The notes: generated by a model not told the origin, from the letters alone. Positions 22,894-32,765 are shown, numbered from the stretch's first letter. The stretch: DNA of 64,000 nucleotides from Actinomadura cremea (GCF_014648495.1 NZ_BMRF01000002.1:664335-728334); one strand, 5' to 3'. Made by a program: numbers and translations.

Positions 22894-24788
22894 GCATCGA
22901 ACTCCGCGACCGGTTCTTCGACCTCGCGACGGCCGGGGCGTCCGGCGACGAGGCCGCCCGCTACCGGGCCGAGGTCGACGCGACCGACGCCGAACCGACC
23001 GCGACGATCGACGGGCTCGCCGTCTCCTGGCACCCGACGGCGCGGTTCAAGGCCGTCCGATTCATCGAGGCCGACCGCATCGCCGAGGACGTCCGCGACC
23101 TGTTCGCCCGGCCGAGCGAGCGGGCCCCGTACCTCGCCGCCGTCTTCGCCGACCCGCGCGAGCTGTCGTTCCGCACGTTCGAGAACATCCTCCCGCTCGA
23201 CCGCCTGTTCGCGGACGTCCCGCTGGACCTCGAACTCGCGGCGGGCGAGGAGTTCGCGAAGGACGCCCGCACCTTCGGGCTGCGGCTCCCGGCCGCCGCC
23301 CGCGCCGCCCTCGAACGCCTCGACGAGCTGGACCTGTACGTCCGCCCGCTCAACGCCGCCTCGCGCGGCGGCGCGCGGTTCATCTTCCACTCGGCGCTGC
23401 TCGCCGAGGCGCTCACCGCCGCGGTGTCGAAGGCGCTGCCGCCGGCGGCGCTCGACGGCTTCTCGCACGTCAACCCGGTGTTCCGCTGCAACCGCTTCGA
23501 GCCGGGCGACGCGAACTTCCACCGCCACCGCGACACGCCCTACTACGACGCCGGGCGGCGGCACGTGTCCCGGCACACCGTGCTGATCTACCTCACCGGC
23601 GGCTCGGGCGACCCCGCGCTCGACCTCGTCGGAGGCGGCGCGCTGGCGGTGATCGAGCCCTTCACCTGCGTCGTGTTCGACCAGCGGTACGAGCACGAGG
23701 GGGCGCCCTACCTCGACGGGCGCAAGGTCTTCCTGCGCACCGAACTCGTCTTCACCGAGCCGCACGTCGCGCACGACCCCGAGATCGGCGCGCTGTTCAG
23801 CAAGGCGTGCTACTGGACGGGCGAGAGCGTCTTCGCCCCCGAACTCGCCCGGCACGCGGACGTCCTCTACGACCGGGTCGCCGCCGCGCACTGGGACGGC
23901 CTCGACGCCGGCGCGGCCCGGCCCGCCCGCGAGCCGTTCGCCCACAAGCGGTTCCGCGGGGTCGACTTCGTCGCGAACGGCTACGACTTCTGGTTCCCCA
24001 AGCACGGCGGGCTCTCGCTCGCCGAGTGCGCCGCGATCGCGCTCCTCGACTACTTCAACTGCCTGGTCGGCGGCACCCCGTTCCGCGCCCGGTGCGAGAC
24101 GGAGGTCATCGAGGCCGACGGCGCCGACTGGATCCCCGCCTTCCTCGAGGGCAGGGGCGGCGGACCGGCGCTCCCCGTGCTCGACAAGTCCCTCCTCTTC
24201 CCCGAACCGGAGCGGGCCGACGGCTCCGAACTCCCCTGCTGCGCGTTCCACGGCTGGGGCTCGGGACTGCTCGACCCCACCCGCAACGGCGAGGTCATCG
24301 ACCTCTACACCGACGAGCAGAACGACGCCAAGGCGGAGATCATGCCCGCGCCGATCCTGATGCTGGGCGAGGAGGTGCTCCTCGACCCGGACAGGTTCGT
24401 CGTCGAGGGCAACCTCGTCCACGTCCTCGGCAAGGGGACGCTCGCGCCCGTGAACTTCGCCGCCTGCCAGGGCCCCGAGCTGTCGCCGCACCTGTTCGTC
24501 GACAACGCGGCCACCGTCGACGTCGCCGGCTTCGCCGTCCCGCCGATCATCTTCACCGAGTCGGCCACCGGCTACCACCTGCGGTTCGACTTCTTCCGCA
24601 ACACCTGGATGGTGGACCACGAGCAGACCAGGGTGACCGTCCCGACGATCCACCGGCTCACCGAGGACGAGCTGGAGGCCCTCCTCGACGACGAGTACGA
24701 CGAGGACGACGAGGACTGGGACGACGAGGACGAGGGCGACGGCGACGGCGAGGACGAGGGCGACGGCGACGGGCAGGACGACGACTAG
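22890..24788 (+). CDS. 2OG-Fe(II) oxygenase-domain protein with acidic tail
   Basis: A 632-residue protein. Residues 190-290 form a prolyl-hydroxylase-like oxygenase core with metal ligands H213-x-D215 and H269 and the 2-oxoglutarate-binding R283. Residues 290-590 are an unrecognised C-terminal region, and the last 40 residues are almost only Asp, Glu and Gly. Such oxygenases hydroxylate protein side chains. Coupling by ATGA to the leucine-rich-repeat gene suggests that the scaffold presents the substrate. Its stop TAG shares CTAG (24785-24788) with the stop of the convergent MoxR-type ATPase gene. Substrate unknown. Confidence 0.82.
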   Translation: MSIELRDRFFDLATAGASGDEAARYRAEVDATDAEPTATIDGLAVSWHPTARFKAVRFIEADRIAEDVRDLFARPSERAPYLAAVFADPRELSFRTFENILPLDRLFADVPLDLELAAGEEFAKDARTFGLRLPAAARAALERLDELDLYVRPLNAASRGGARFIFHSALLAEALTAAVSKALPPAALDGFSHVNPVFRCNRFEPGDANFHRHRDTPYYDAGRRHVSRHTVLIYLTGGSGDPALDLVGGGALAVIEPFTCVVFDQRYEHEGAPYLDGRKVFLRTELVFTEPHVAHDPEIGALFSKACYWTGESVFAPELARHADVLYDRVAAAHWDGLDAGAARPAREPFAHKRFRGVDFVANGYDFWFPKHGGLSLAECAAIALLDYFNCLVGGTPFRARCETEVIEADGADWIPAFLEGRGGGPALPVLDKSLLFPEPERADGSELPCCAFHGWGSGLLDPTRNGEVIDLYTDEQNDAKAEIMPAPILMLGEEVLLDPDRFVVEGNLVHVLGKGTLAPVNFAACQGPELSPHLFVDNAATVDVAGFAVPPIIFTESATGYHLRFDFFRNTWMVDHEQTRVTVPTIHRLTEDELEALLDDEYDEDDEDWDDEDEGDGDGEDEGDGDGQDDD

Positions 24789-26653
24789 GGGCGCGGCACG
24801 CGCCGCCCTGGCGCGGACAGTTCGCCCATCCGGGCCAGGGCGGTCACCCAGAAGCGCTGCCGTTCCCGGGTCTGCCCGACCAGGTAGGTCGCCCGCAGCT
24901 TCGGCGGCAGGTACGGCAGCAGCCGCGCGACCACGTCCAGATGCCGCTCCAGCTGGGACACCTCGGCGTTGGAGAGCACCTGATGGACGAGGTCGGTGTC
25001 GTCGGTGCCCTCGGTGGACGCCTCCGCCGCCGCGGCCAGCCGGCCCTCCCAGCCGGGGAGGTCGGCGGCGAGCTCGGCCAGGCCGATGTGCCGCCGCCCC
25101 GCGAGGCGGGTCTCCAGCCCGGCCAGCGAGACCGGGGCGTACTCGCCGTCCCCGAGGTAGATCAGCCCGGTCTCCAGCGGCATGTCCACCCGGTGCAGCT
25201 TGATCAGCCGCTCCAGCGTGCGCTTGGTGACCCAGTCCCGGCCCTCGTCGTCGAGGTCGTTCTTCCACCACTCCAGGACGGTCTCGGCCGTCTCCCCGTA
25301 CGTCGAGATCAGCCACTCGTTGGCCGGGACGTCCTCCGGGCGGACCTCGTAGCTGATCGTGAAGCGGCTGGCCTGCGCCACGTTGTTGGCCGACACCGCC
25401 AGCTTGCGGCCCAGGTGGTACGGCGGGTTCTGCAGCGCCACCTGCGCCCGCAGGTCCGGGATGGGGCGCCCGGCGAGCGTCCACTCCTGGGTGATCTCCA
25501 TCAGCTTCGCGAAGGTGGCCTTGTCCTTCGGCCGGTTGTACTCGTCCCAGACCAGCACCTTCGGCTCCGGATCGAGCAGCCGCCGGGCCAGCAGGGCGTC
25601 CAGCGACCCGTCCGGGGCGGGCACGGGCACGCACAGGTCCTCGACGTTGGTCACCGGCAGCGAGAAGTACACGGGGGCGCGGCCGGTCTCCTCCCGCACG
25701 ACCTGCTTGGTGATCTCCGTCTTCCCGCATCCGGGCGGCCCCTGCAGCAGGACGGCCCAGCGGTGCGCGATCGCGGCCCGCAGGATCCGGCGGACCGGGT
25801 CGGCGATCGTGGCCGGGTTGGGCGCCCCGACCGCCGCGGCGATGCCGTCGAGCACCTCGGCGGTGCGGTCGCGTCCCGGGGCGCCGTCGTCCCGCTCCTC
25901 GACGAGCGCGAGCCGCCTGCCGTTCTGCAGCGGCAGTCCCCAGGCGAGCGGGAAACCGGCGCGGGCGCAGTCGAGCACGTGCTGCAGGGTGCGCGGGGAG
26001 AGCAGGTGGCGGAGGCGGGGGCCGAGGGCGGCCCACTGCCGGAACACCTCGCGCAGGTCCCGGTCGGGGTACCGCTGGGCGAGCGCGTGCCGCCACGCGG
26101 TGTCGTTCGCGGTCAGCCGGAGGGTGACCATCCGGTCCAGCACCGCGAGGTCGGTCCGCTGGACGCCGGTCTCGGCGAGGGACCCGTTGTCGGTGAGGAA
26201 CACCCCGACGCAGCCGAGTTCCCGCAGGTCGTGCTCGCCGAGCGTCCACTCGCAGGCGATCTGCATGAGCTGCGACTGCACGGTGGGGCCGGCCTGCAGC
26301 GAGTCGTCGATGAGCAGCACGAACGGTCGGCCCGGGACGAGCTGCCGCATGACGAGCTGGCGGAGCACCAGCTCGCCGCTGCGCTCGTCCCGGACCGGGG
26401 CGTTCACCAGCAGGTCGTCCGGGGTGAGGTTGGCCGCGGGGACGACGACCAGGGTCGTGCCGGGGAACCGCGCGGGCACGTACGACACGAACGTGGACGT
26501 CTTGCCGATGCCGTGCTCGCCGAAGATCTGCCCGGTCTGCCCGGTCGCGATCATCGCGTCGATGAACCGCTCGAGCTTCGCGGCGGGGCCGTCGGCGGGC
26601 GGGTCCGGGTAGGTGGCGGTGGGCTTCCACCGGCGTTCCGGGGTCGCGGTCAT
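24785..26653 (-). CDS. MoxR-type double AAA+ ATPase
   Basis: A 622-residue protein with two ATPase modules. The first has P-loop GEHGIGKT (45-52) and Walker B FVLLIDD (111-117); the second has GPPGCGKT (305-312) and Walker B VLVWDE (366-371). Both fit the MoxR/YehL branch, chaperone-like ATPases that work with VWA-domain partners. It starts within the stop of the VWA gene (ATGA) and is last in a three-gene operon with DUF4132 and metallopeptidase-VWA genes. That trio resembles the E. coli yehI-L-P group and proposed MoxR-VWA conflict or chaperone systems. Its client is unknown. Confidence 0.88.
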   Translation of the reverse strand: MTATPERRWKPTATYPDPPADGPAAKLERFIDAMIATGQTGQIFGEHGIGKTSTFVSYVPARFPGTTLVVVPAANLTPDDLLVNAPVRDERSGELVLRQLVMRQLVPGRPFVLLIDDSLQAGPTVQSQLMQIACEWTLGEHDLRELGCVGVFLTDNGSLAETGVQRTDLAVLDRMVTLRLTANDTAWRHALAQRYPDRDLREVFRQWAALGPRLRHLLSPRTLQHVLDCARAGFPLAWGLPLQNGRRLALVEERDDGAPGRDRTAEVLDGIAAAVGAPNPATIADPVRRILRAAIAHRWAVLLQGPPGCGKTEITKQVVREETGRAPVYFSLPVTNVEDLCVPVPAPDGSLDALLARRLLDPEPKVLVWDEYNRPKDKATFAKLMEITQEWTLAGRPIPDLRAQVALQNPPYHLGRKLAVSANNVAQASRFTISYEVRPEDVPANEWLISTYGETAETVLEWWKNDLDDEGRDWVTKRTLERLIKLHRVDMPLETGLIYLGDGEYAPVSLAGLETRLAGRRHIGLAELAADLPGWEGRLAAAAEASTEGTDDTDLVHQVLSNAEVSQLERHLDVVARLLPYLPPKLRATYLVGQTRERQRFWVTALARMGELSAPGRRVPRP

Positions 26654-28131
26654 GGCGCGGACGCGACGCGGTGGCAGGCCATCGGGGGCTCGTGGCGGTC
26701 CGGCCAGTCGTCGCCGTCGTCGGTGATCAGCCAGATCCAGCGGCCGGGGTCGGCGGGGGTGACGGGCGCCGCGTACCCGTCGGTCACCATGATGATCGCG
26801 TCGGGCTCCGTCTCGAACCGCCGGCCGTCCACCTCGAGCCTGCCCTCGGCGTACTCGACGACGTTCTGGAAGTCGGTGCCGCCCCCGCCCGCCACCCGCT
26901 CCCCGGGGACGAACGGCTGCACGACGCCGTCGAACGCGAGCCAGTGGCTCTCCACCCCGTCGGTCCTCCCGACCAGCGTCGTCAGCCACTCCACGACGTG
27001 GTCGGGCATCGACCCCGACGTGTCGAACGCGATGAGGACGACCTTCGTGCGCTCCGGCCCGCGCCGGGCGAGCACCGGGTCGTGGCCCAAGGCCAGCAGG
27101 ACCGCGCCCTGCTTCTTCGGGTAGACGAGCCGGTCGCCCTCGGCGAGCTTCGAGGCGAGCACGTCGGTCAGCCAGCGCTGCCACCAGTCGACCCGGCGGG
27201 CCTTCAGGGTGACGCCGCGCAGCCGGTCGAGGCCCAGCGAGCCCCACAGCCGCGACAGCCGCTCCCCGCCGCCCTCGGTCCGGTCGGCCAGCTCGAGCAG
27301 CTCGCCGCGCGCCGCCGGGTTCCCCCGCAGCGCGGCCTGCACGACCTCGCGCAGCACCTCGGTGCCGAGCCGCTCCACCGTCGCGTCGTCCGGCGGACCG
27401 TCCACCTGCCCGGATCCGTCGCCGGGGGAGCCGCGCAGGTGAACGCAGTACGCGGGGGACGGTTCCTCGAAGCCCGTCATCTTGCGCAGCTCCGTGTAGA
27501 CCGTGAGGTCGGTGTACGCGAACTCGTCGTAGGACAGCGGGGTCAGCCCTTGCGCGTCCAGGTCGTCGCGGTACGCCCGGTAGACCCGGTCGGGGTCCAC
27601 GCCGACCGGGTCCCGGACGGCCTCGCCGTCCGTCCCGCCGGACGGTTCGCGCGCCGCGACCGTCGGCAGGCCGTCCCGCCGCAGCCGGCGCAGGGCCACG
27701 TGGTTGATCGCGACCTCCGCGGCCAGGGTGAAGGCCCGGTCGGTGCGCAGCTCCTCGTCCACGTAGAGGTGCCGGTGCATCAGATGGCGGGCCTCGTGGA
27801 ACAGGACGAACTTGACGCCGTCGAAGTCCAGCTCGGTGAAGAAGTACGGGTTGTAGAGCAGGGCGCAGCCGCCGCTGCCGGTGGCGACCACCGCGGCCGT
27901 GGGCACCGCGGTGGTCGGGACGTGGTGGCGGCACTTGCTGTAGAGCCAGGACGCCACCGGGCTCTGCCCGACGCCGAAGTCCATGAGCGCGGCCTCCTTG
28001 CGCCGCCGGGCCTCCGCCACCACCTCCGGGTCGCCCGGCTCCTCGGCCAGCAGGCGTCGCAGGCTCGTCCGCACCCGTGCCTCCCCGCGCCCCGTCCCGG
28101 CCGGGAGCACGCTACCGGTCCGATGCGACAT
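26650..28131 (-). CDS. Metallopeptidase-like (DUF2201) plus VWA-domain protein
   Basis: A 493-residue protein. The N-terminal half has a zincin motif HEARH (112-116) in FHEARHLMHRHL, typical of DUF2201 putative metallopeptidases. The C-terminal half is a VWA fold with a full metal-ion-dependent adhesion site: D370-x-S-x-S374, T419 and D451. Such proteins are partners of MoxR ATPases, which remodel or insert metal into clients. The ATG at 28131 has a strong GGAGGAAG ribosome site. It lies 30 bases after the DUF4132 gene and overlaps the ATPase gene by four bases, so a complex of all three is likely. Confidence 0.88.
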   Translation of the reverse strand: MSHRTGSVLPAGTGRGEARVRTSLRRLLAEEPGDPEVVAEARRRKEAALMDFGVGQSPVASWLYSKCRHHVPTTAVPTAAVVATGSGGCALLYNPYFFTELDFDGVKFVLFHEARHLMHRHLYVDEELRTDRAFTLAAEVAINHVALRRLRRDGLPTVAAREPSGGTDGEAVRDPVGVDPDRVYRAYRDDLDAQGLTPLSYDEFAYTDLTVYTELRKMTGFEEPSPAYCVHLRGSPGDGSGQVDGPPDDATVERLGTEVLREVVQAALRGNPAARGELLELADRTEGGGERLSRLWGSLGLDRLRGVTLKARRVDWWQRWLTDVLASKLAEGDRLVYPKKQGAVLLALGHDPVLARRGPERTKVVLIAFDTSGSMPDHVVEWLTTLVGRTDGVESHWLAFDGVVQPFVPGERVAGGGGTDFQNVVEYAEGRLEVDGRRFETEPDAIIMVTDGYAAPVTPADPGRWIWLITDDGDDWPDRHEPPMACHRVASAP

Positions 28132-28161
28132 GCTTCCTCCCCTCCTTCCCCTTCCGGACCC

Positions 28162-31100
28162 TCAGGTCACGACGGCCGTGAGGTCGCCCAGGACCTCCGA
28201 GGCGGTCACCGGATCGAGGTCGGCGAACGTGCACCGCTCCCGTCCGGGGTTCTCGTGGGCGAACCCGTCCGGGGCCGGGTCGGTGCCGATCCACACCGCC
28301 TGCAGGGTCTGGTCCCCGGATTCGCTCACGTAGCCGACGAACAGCCCCGTCTCCAGCGTGACCACCACGTGGCGCCCGTCCGCCGCCGGACGGACGAGGC
28401 ACTCGATCCCGCCGTCGGAGTTCACCGGCCCGCGCCGCCAGCCGCGCCGCTCCAGCCGGAGCACGTTGCCGAACGGCACGGTCGTCCCCTCGAACCGCGC
28501 CAGCCGGTCGCCGGCCCGCTCCCGCGCGGTCAGCGCGTGCACCTCCCGGTCGAGCTGCCGGAACGGCTGCGCGATCTCGTAGTCGTCGAACCGGCGCGCC
28601 CACACCCGCACCGCGTTCCCGAGGCGCACCGGGTGGGCGATCGTGATCGCGGCGCCGTCCGGCGGCGTGTACGCGGCGTCGGCGGCGTCGGCGAACGTGC
28701 GGTCCTCGGCGATCCGGAACGCCTTCGCCGCGCCGCCGTCCTCGGCGATCCATACCAGCCGCCGCGCGAGGTGCCACATCAGCGGGTGCTCGACGAAGAA
28801 CTCCCGGAACTCGGCGACGCTCCACCGGCGTCCGGTCGCCATCGCCCGCTCCATGCGCCCGAGCTGCACCCCGGCGATCGCGCGGACGTCCTTCTTCAGC
28901 TCGGCGAACCGGCGGTGGGCCGCGGGCGCGAGCGCGGCGTCGTCGCGGACGCCCGGCTTCGGCAGGTTCGCCCGGACCTTCCCGCTCTCGTCGACGACGT
29001 ACGGCCTCAGCGCCGCGTCGAACCCGGCGACGAACCGGCGCGGCCCGTAGTCGAGGACGAGCGCGCCCGTCGCGTCCAGCCCGAAGTCGGGGACCATGCG
29101 GTCGCCCAGCTGCTCCGCCGTCAGCCCGCGCGCCGCCGCGATCTGCTCGACCTTCTCGGCCGCGCGCTTGCGCAGCCCCTGGTACTTCACCGTCTGGGCG
29201 ATGCCGTGCACCTCCCGCAGGGCGACCTCGCTCCCGATCAGGGCCAGGACGTCCAGGCCGCGGACCGCGAGGTGATGGCCCCCGCTCCCCGGCCAGGCGC
29301 GGACGAGCGGGACCAGGTCGCGCACGGTGCCGTCGTCCCCCAGCCAACCCAGCGCGGCGAACTGCCACACGTGCTCGGGCCGCCCGCCGTTCTCTCCCCA
29401 GTGCCGGTACAGCGCCCACCCGAACTCGGCGAGCGAGCGCGGGTCGCACGCGTCCAGCGCGCCCGCGAGGCCGGGGTCCGGTCCGTCCGGCTCGGAGATC
29501 GCCAGCAGGGTGAGCAGGGTCCGGACGGCGCGGACCGGCAGGGCGCGCTCCCGCCCCCGCAGCAGCACCCGCGGCAGCACCTCGGCGCCGACACCGAGCG
29601 ACTCGGGGATCTTCCTGCGGACCGGAGCCCCCTCGTCCAGCAGGGCCTCCACGAGTTCGACGGCCCGCGCGCCGTGCGGGCGCGCGGCGTCGAGGACCGC
29701 CGCCCGGTCCAGGAAGGGCAGCGCGTGCTCGGCGGCCTGCCGTGCCTTGCCGGGCTCGCCGAGCGCCACCGGGACGAGATGCCGCGCCGCCGCGCGCCCG
29801 TGCCGCTCGAACCACGCGAGCGCGGTCTCCCGAACCGACTTCGTCCGCAGCAGCCAGCCGGCCATCGCGTCCGCGACGTCGCCGTCCAGGAACGGCAGCA
29901 GCAGGTCCGCGCCCCGCGCCGGCTTGGCGCGGGCGAACCGCAGCGCCACCGGCAGCGCGTCGAGGCCGAACCGGGCGATGAGGACCCTGAGCCAGTTCTC
30001 CGGACTCCACCAGCCGCCCGGACGGGGCCACTCGTCCGGCACCCAGCCGCGCAGCAGCGGACGGACCAGGTCCTCGGGGCCCATCGCGAGCAGCCCGGCC
30101 AGCCACGCGGGCTCCTCCCGCACCGTGCCCGCCGTGAAGGACGCCGCGAAGCGCTCCCACCTCTCCTCGGGCCGCTGCGGCGCCGGGACCGGGCCCACAT
30201 CGCCGTACCCGCGCTCGCCGGACGGCTTGTGCCAGCTGTCGGGGTACGGATGGAAGATCTCGGTGCGCTGCCAGCCGCCGCGCTCGCCCGGCGTCCACGC
30301 CATGGACCGCTCCCCCGGGAGGGCGAGCCCCGCGAGGACGACCGGCTCCGGCCTCGCGCGCTCCCACGGCGGATCGAGCAGGAGCCGCGGCAGATCGTCC
30401 GCCGCGGCCTCCGGCGCCCCCTCGTCCGGGCGCTTGCCGACGGCCGCCCGGACGTCCTCGGGCAGCTCCGGCAGCACGCGCGCGACCAGCTCCGCGTGAC
30501 CGCGCAGATGCTCGTCCAGCAGGCCCGCCGCCGCGCCGTCCCCGGCCGTCGCGAGCACGCGGATCGCGCGCACCGGGTGGCGGCGCATCGTCTCCCGCAG
30601 CGCGGCGCGCATGTGCGCGTTCCCGGCGCGTTCCAGCATCAGCCGGAACGCCTCGTCGGTCGGCAGCCGCCCCAGCACGTCGAGCAGCGCCTTGCGCCGT
30701 CGCGGGTTCCCGTGGTGCGCGTCGAACGCCTGCGCAAGGTAGGGCGCGATCACCGGGCCCGCGCCCTCGGCCAGCGTGACCAGATTCTCGATGTAGTAGC
30801 AGTCGGCGACGGAGATGTGCCTCTCCGGCCCCAGCATCGCGAAGTGCTCGGCCGACCCCAGCGACCGCAGCAGCAGCTCGCGCGGCACCGCGCCCGCGGG
30901 CTCGGCGCAGCACCCGGCCACCCACTCCGCCTCGGTCGGGACGAGGTACGCGGCGAGCATCCGCCGCAACGGCGACGTGCGCACCCCGGCCAGGAGCCCG
31001 ACGACCTCCCGGTACTCGGCGTCGCCGGTCCCGGCGAGGAGCACGCGCAGCCGCTTCGCGGCGTCCGCCAGCCGGGCCCCGTCGAAGCCCGAACCGTCCC

Positions 31101-31512
31101 GCGCCAGGCCGCCCTCGGCCGCGCCGTGGGAGCCGACCCGCAGATCGCATCGCTCGACGAACGCGTGGACGGCGAACGGCAGCCCGTACGTCGAGACCCA
31201 CGTGTCCGCGAACCGCGCGGTCATCTCACCGAAGTGGATCTCCGACTCCGGGATCGCCCCCACCACGGCCGCGCCCAGCGGGCTCGCCTCCCCGGCCAGG
31301 TGCCGCCGCCCGGCCCCGGCCAGCGCCGGATCGGTCGCGCGGTGGGCCAGCGCCGCCTCGATCGTCCCCGCGTACCGGGACCGCAGCTCCGCCTCGTCCA
31401 GCGCGGCCACCGCGACTTTCTGGGCGGTCCACCCGCCGCGCCTCGGATGCAGGTGACGCTTCCACGACCGGGGGAGCTCGAGGACGTCCTCGGCCGGGAT
31501 CGATTCGATCAT
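28162..31512 (-). CDS. Large DUF4132-domain protein (MolR/YehI-like) with helical repeats
   Basis: The 1116-residue cytoplasmic protein is mostly Ala/Leu/Arg-rich helical repeats of HEAT type (about 100-780), followed by the DUF4132 region near 870-1060 with the signature spread over FADAADAAYTPPDG, ITIAHPVRLGN and DYEIAQPFRQLDREV. ATG 31512 is chosen because upstream residues are Pro/Ala-rich without domain character. TAGCGT seven bases upstream could serve as a -10 box for a leaderless message. It is first in the operon with the VWA and MoxR genes. Known homologues have no biochemically proven role. Confidence 0.85.
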   Translation of the reverse strand: MIESIPAEDVLELPRSWKRHLHPRRGGWTAQKVAVAALDEAELRSRYAGTIEAALAHRATDPALAGAGRRHLAGEASPLGAAVVGAIPESEIHFGEMTARFADTWVSTYGLPFAVHAFVERCDLRVGSHGAAEGGLARDGSGFDGARLADAAKRLRVLLAGTGDAEYREVVGLLAGVRTSPLRRMLAAYLVPTEAEWVAGCCAEPAGAVPRELLLRSLGSAEHFAMLGPERHISVADCYYIENLVTLAEGAGPVIAPYLAQAFDAHHGNPRRRKALLDVLGRLPTDEAFRLMLERAGNAHMRAALRETMRRHPVRAIRVLATAGDGAAAGLLDEHLRGHAELVARVLPELPEDVRAAVGKRPDEGAPEAAADDLPRLLLDPPWERARPEPVVLAGLALPGERSMAWTPGERGGWQRTEIFHPYPDSWHKPSGERGYGDVGPVPAPQRPEERWERFAASFTAGTVREEPAWLAGLLAMGPEDLVRPLLRGWVPDEWPRPGGWWSPENWLRVLIARFGLDALPVALRFARAKPARGADLLLPFLDGDVADAMAGWLLRTKSVRETALAWFERHGRAAARHLVPVALGEPGKARQAAEHALPFLDRAAVLDAARPHGARAVELVEALLDEGAPVRRKIPESLGVGAEVLPRVLLRGRERALPVRAVRTLLTLLAISEPDGPDPGLAGALDACDPRSLAEFGWALYRHWGENGGRPEHVWQFAALGWLGDDGTVRDLVPLVRAWPGSGGHHLAVRGLDVLALIGSEVALREVHGIAQTVKYQGLRKRAAEKVEQIAAARGLTAEQLGDRMVPDFGLDATGALVLDYGPRRFVAGFDAALRPYVVDESGKVRANLPKPGVRDDAALAPAAHRRFAELKKDVRAIAGVQLGRMERAMATGRRWSVAEFREFFVEHPLMWHLARRLVWIAEDGGAAKAFRIAEDRTFADAADAAYTPPDGAAITIAHPVRLGNAVRVWARRFDDYEIAQPFRQLDREVHALTARERAGDRLARFEGTTVPFGNVLRLERRGWRRGPVNSDGGIECLVRPAADGRHVVVTLETGLFVGYVSESGDQTLQAVWIGTDPAPDGFAHENPGRERCTFADLDPVTASEVLGDLTAVVT

Positions 31513-31692
31513 GCCGGGGACGCTAGCGCCCCGTTCCGACACCGCGGGCGGGTTCGGCCGGGACGGCGCGGCCGCCGCCCCCGCGGCGAGGTGTGGAGGC
31601 TCGGTCAAGCGGGTGTGCACCGAAGATCAACCGGGAGGACGGCGGGGCGGCCATGCTGGGGAACCGTGATCGAGAGGACAGCGGGCGGACGC

Positions 31693-32670
31693 TCACGCGG
31701 GTTCCGGCCACCGGCTGATCCGGCGGTACTCGCTGGGGGTGACGTCGTAGGCGGCGCGGAACGCGCGGGTGAAGACCGCGGGATGGGTGAAGCCCCAGCG
31801 GGCCGCGATCTGGCCGACCGGCAGGTCGTGCAGCGCGGGATCGGCCAGGTCGCGGCGGGCGCGTTCCAGCCGCCGCCGCCGGATCCAGCCCGCCACCGTG
31901 GTGCCGTCGGCCTGGAAGACCCGGTGCAGGTAGCTCAGCGAGATGTGGTGGGCCGCCGCGATGGACGTCGGGGTCAAATCCGGGTCCCGCAGGTGCCGGT
32001 CGATGAACGCGCGGACGTTCAGCGCGAGCGTCCGCCGGCGCGACTCCGGGACGACCGCGCGTTCGGCGTCGGCGGTGTGGGCGAAGAGCGCCGAGACCAG
32101 GTCGACCAGGATCGTGCCGAGCCGTGAGGAGTCCGCCGGGCGGTAGCCGCCGCCGTCGGCGGCGAGCCGGACGAGGAAGCCGGACAGCAGCGCGCCGATC
32201 CCGGTCTCGCCGGGCAGCGGCCGGCCGATCATCCGCTCGGCCAGGCCCGGCGGCAGCGACAGCATGGTCCGGGGGATCTCGAGCCCGACCGTCCTGATCG
32301 TGTCGCCCCCGTCCGCCCACGTCGTGCAGCTCCGGGAGCTGTCCTGGACGTGCAGGTCGGACGGCCCGTAGGTCACGTCGCGCTTGCCCCAGGACGCTCC
32401 CGCCGCCCCCTGCAGGACGAGCGAGAGGTGGAACGTCTCGGGGTCCGAGCGGCGGATGAGCCGCGGCGTCCGGCGGCAGACCATCGGCTGGAAGGTCGCC
32501 GGCCAGACGGTGGCCGCGCCGAGCCGCATGACGCGCTGGCGCACCCGGAAGTCGTCCGCGTACTCGCTGGTCATGTCCAGGGGTGCGTGGGTGCTGCTCA
32601 GGCATTCGCGCCAGTAGCCGAAACGGTCGGCGGGCGGCAGCTCCTCGCTCTGGAAGACGGTCTCCAGCAA
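31693..32670 (-). CDS. AraC family transcription regulator
   Basis: A 325-residue protein with an N-terminal cupin-like sensing domain of the AraC-binding-2 type (about 15-200, ESDLHVQDSS-like turn near 105) and two C-terminal helix-turn-helix motifs (about 220-320), the second ending FTRAFRAAYDVTPSEYRR, the AraC signature. It stands alone, divergent from a lipoprotein gene with 95 bases between them and 180 bases from the DUF4132 start. The target may be the lipoprotein. Ligand unknown. Confidence 0.92.
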   Translation of the reverse strand: MLETVFQSEELPPADRFGYWRECLSSTHAPLDMTSEYADDFRVRQRVMRLGAATVWPATFQPMVCRRTPRLIRRSDPETFHLSLVLQGAAGASWGKRDVTYGPSDLHVQDSSRSCTTWADGGDTIRTVGLEIPRTMLSLPPGLAERMIGRPLPGETGIGALLSGFLVRLAADGGGYRPADSSRLGTILVDLVSALFAHTADAERAVVPESRRRTLALNVRAFIDRHLRDPDLTPTSIAAAHHISLSYLHRVFQADGTTVAGWIRRRRLERARRDLADPALHDLPVGQIAARWGFTHPAVFTRAFRAAYDVTPSEYRRISRWPEPA

Positions 32671-32765
32671 CCCGTTGCCCTTCCTCGCGGTGAAAAGCCC
32701 ACGCAGAAGAGATGGCCGGTAGGGCGAAACGGTTCCACGTAGTCGATCGAAGCGAAAGGAAAGTC

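Noticed and set aside
26671-32127. 1818-codon open frame on the plus strand
   Set aside because: It is the antisense shadow of the DUF4132, VWA and MoxR genes. The translation is Arg/Pro/Gly-rich without domains, as expected opposite high-GC coding sequence.
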